Shown piece after piece: positions 63,582 through 64,000 of a DNA stretch of 64,000 nt. Source of the DNA: Floricoccus penangensis (GTDB lineage Bacteria; Bacillota; Bacilli; Lactobacillales; Streptococcaceae); NCBI RefSeq assembly GCF_001832885.1, contig NZ_MKIQ01000003.1, forward strand, positions 1 to 64,000, given 5' to 3'. Each line of letters opens with the position of its first letter. Within the stretch, counting starts at the first letter, position 1. The position numbers and the translations under genes were made by a program. The notes under the pieces were generated by a model. It had not been told where the DNA came from. It did not search any database and was given only the letters and a program-made list of their open reading frames with translations.

Positions 63582-64000
63582 ATTAAAGTTCAGAAATGGG
63601 CTTTTTTTTATTGATACAGATTATGCTAGTATTTTCCAATCTATATGAATATAAGCATCTGTACTACATATTACAATATGATTTACCATATTCCTTGATG
63701 ATTTCTTCTATAAATATTACTAAGTTTTATAGACAATAGACAAAATTTAAGCATGTTTCAAAAATTATCTAATTTATAAAACAAATCATTAAATTTCAAT
63801 ATATCGGTTTACTATTCTTTAGACTTTCCTTAAAGTTTCCTTAAAAATAGGACATTTAAAGCATATAATACAAGTTAATTTAATAACAATTGAAGAAAAA
63901 TATTTTTTTCAAAGATTATTTTAATTCCATATTTTTTTAAAAAAATCAAATATTTACTGCCCAAATCCCTTGCCATACAAGGATTTCCACTGATACAGTT
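63582..64000. other. AT-rich stretch without recognised gene
   Basis: No open frame of note or ribosome binding site was found in these 419 bp. The only structure noticed is a short inverted repeat near the right edge, AAATCCCTTG (63963) with CAAGGATTT (63978). The base composition is very AT-rich. It may hold the regulatory region of a gene beyond the window. Confidence 0.5.

Noticed and set aside
63963-63986. Inverted repeat near the right edge as a phage attachment site or terminator
   Set aside because: There is no T-run and no integrase or tRNA in view, so no role can be supported.

Overview
The window is AT-rich DNA from a low-GC Gram-positive bacterium, most likely a Streptococcaceae member close to Lactococcus or Floricoccus. 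The evidence is a consensus CtsR operator before clpB, a purC-purS-purQ-purL order with a small (unfused) PurL, lactococcal-type PurBoxes centred about 76 bp upstream of the predicted purC and purE transcription starts, a KxYKxGKxW-type signal peptide, a class III fructose-bisphosphatase, a CHY zinc finger and an ECF-type bioY. The species call is inference. Many genes start with TTG or GTG behind strong Shine-Dalgarno sites. No tRNA, rRNA, CRISPR array or intact insertion sequence was seen.

Layout. 1-6.7 kb: the 5' part of a repeat-rich surface protein, the stress chaperone clpB, a small conserved protein, a Sm_multidrug_ex membrane protein and an FAD oxidoreductase. 6.8-13.4 kb: a citrate island in which two almost identical CitMHS transporters flank aconitase, with a divergent GntR regulator. 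13.4-16.1 kb: an alpha/beta hydrolase and an ABC-F ATPase behind a terminator/antiterminator leader. 16.1-30.7 kb: de novo purine synthesis on the minus strand (purC-S-Q-L-F-M-N-H-D and, separately, purE-K), interrupted by an acetaldehyde dehydrogenase and a C39-like protease. The purH-purD gap holds a roughly 130-bp tandem array of hairpins, ribosome binding sites and mini-ORFs.

30.7-41.6 kb: accessory genes. These are a GNAT pseudogene broken by a nonsense codon and a 101-bp MITE-like insertion, a HIT protein, an ABC transporter with LytTR and DUF3021 genes, a decayed ABC ATPase fragment, a HAAS-type membrane protein, small enzymes, an unrecognised membrane-anchored protein and an MpaB-like oxygenase. 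41.7-48 kb: gdhA, fbp, bioY with a BirA-like operator, a CHY zinc protein and a DHA2-family MFS exporter behind a leader-peptide attenuator.

48-64 kb: acetyltransferases, a diverged thiamine pyrophosphokinase homologue, an 11-residue-repeat protein, a TmrB-like P-loop protein, a large secreted ChW-repeat serine hydrolase, an mgtA-type Mg2+ ATPase behind an M-box riboswitch, an ArsR-SRPBCC operon with a perfect operator in its promoter spacer, two multi-GNAT fusion genes, and a HAD phosphatase/P-loop kinase pair. The most unusual elements are the purH-purD array, the two attenuator leaders, the duplicated citrate transporter with a shared promoter dyad, the multi-GNAT fusions and the small inserted repeat.
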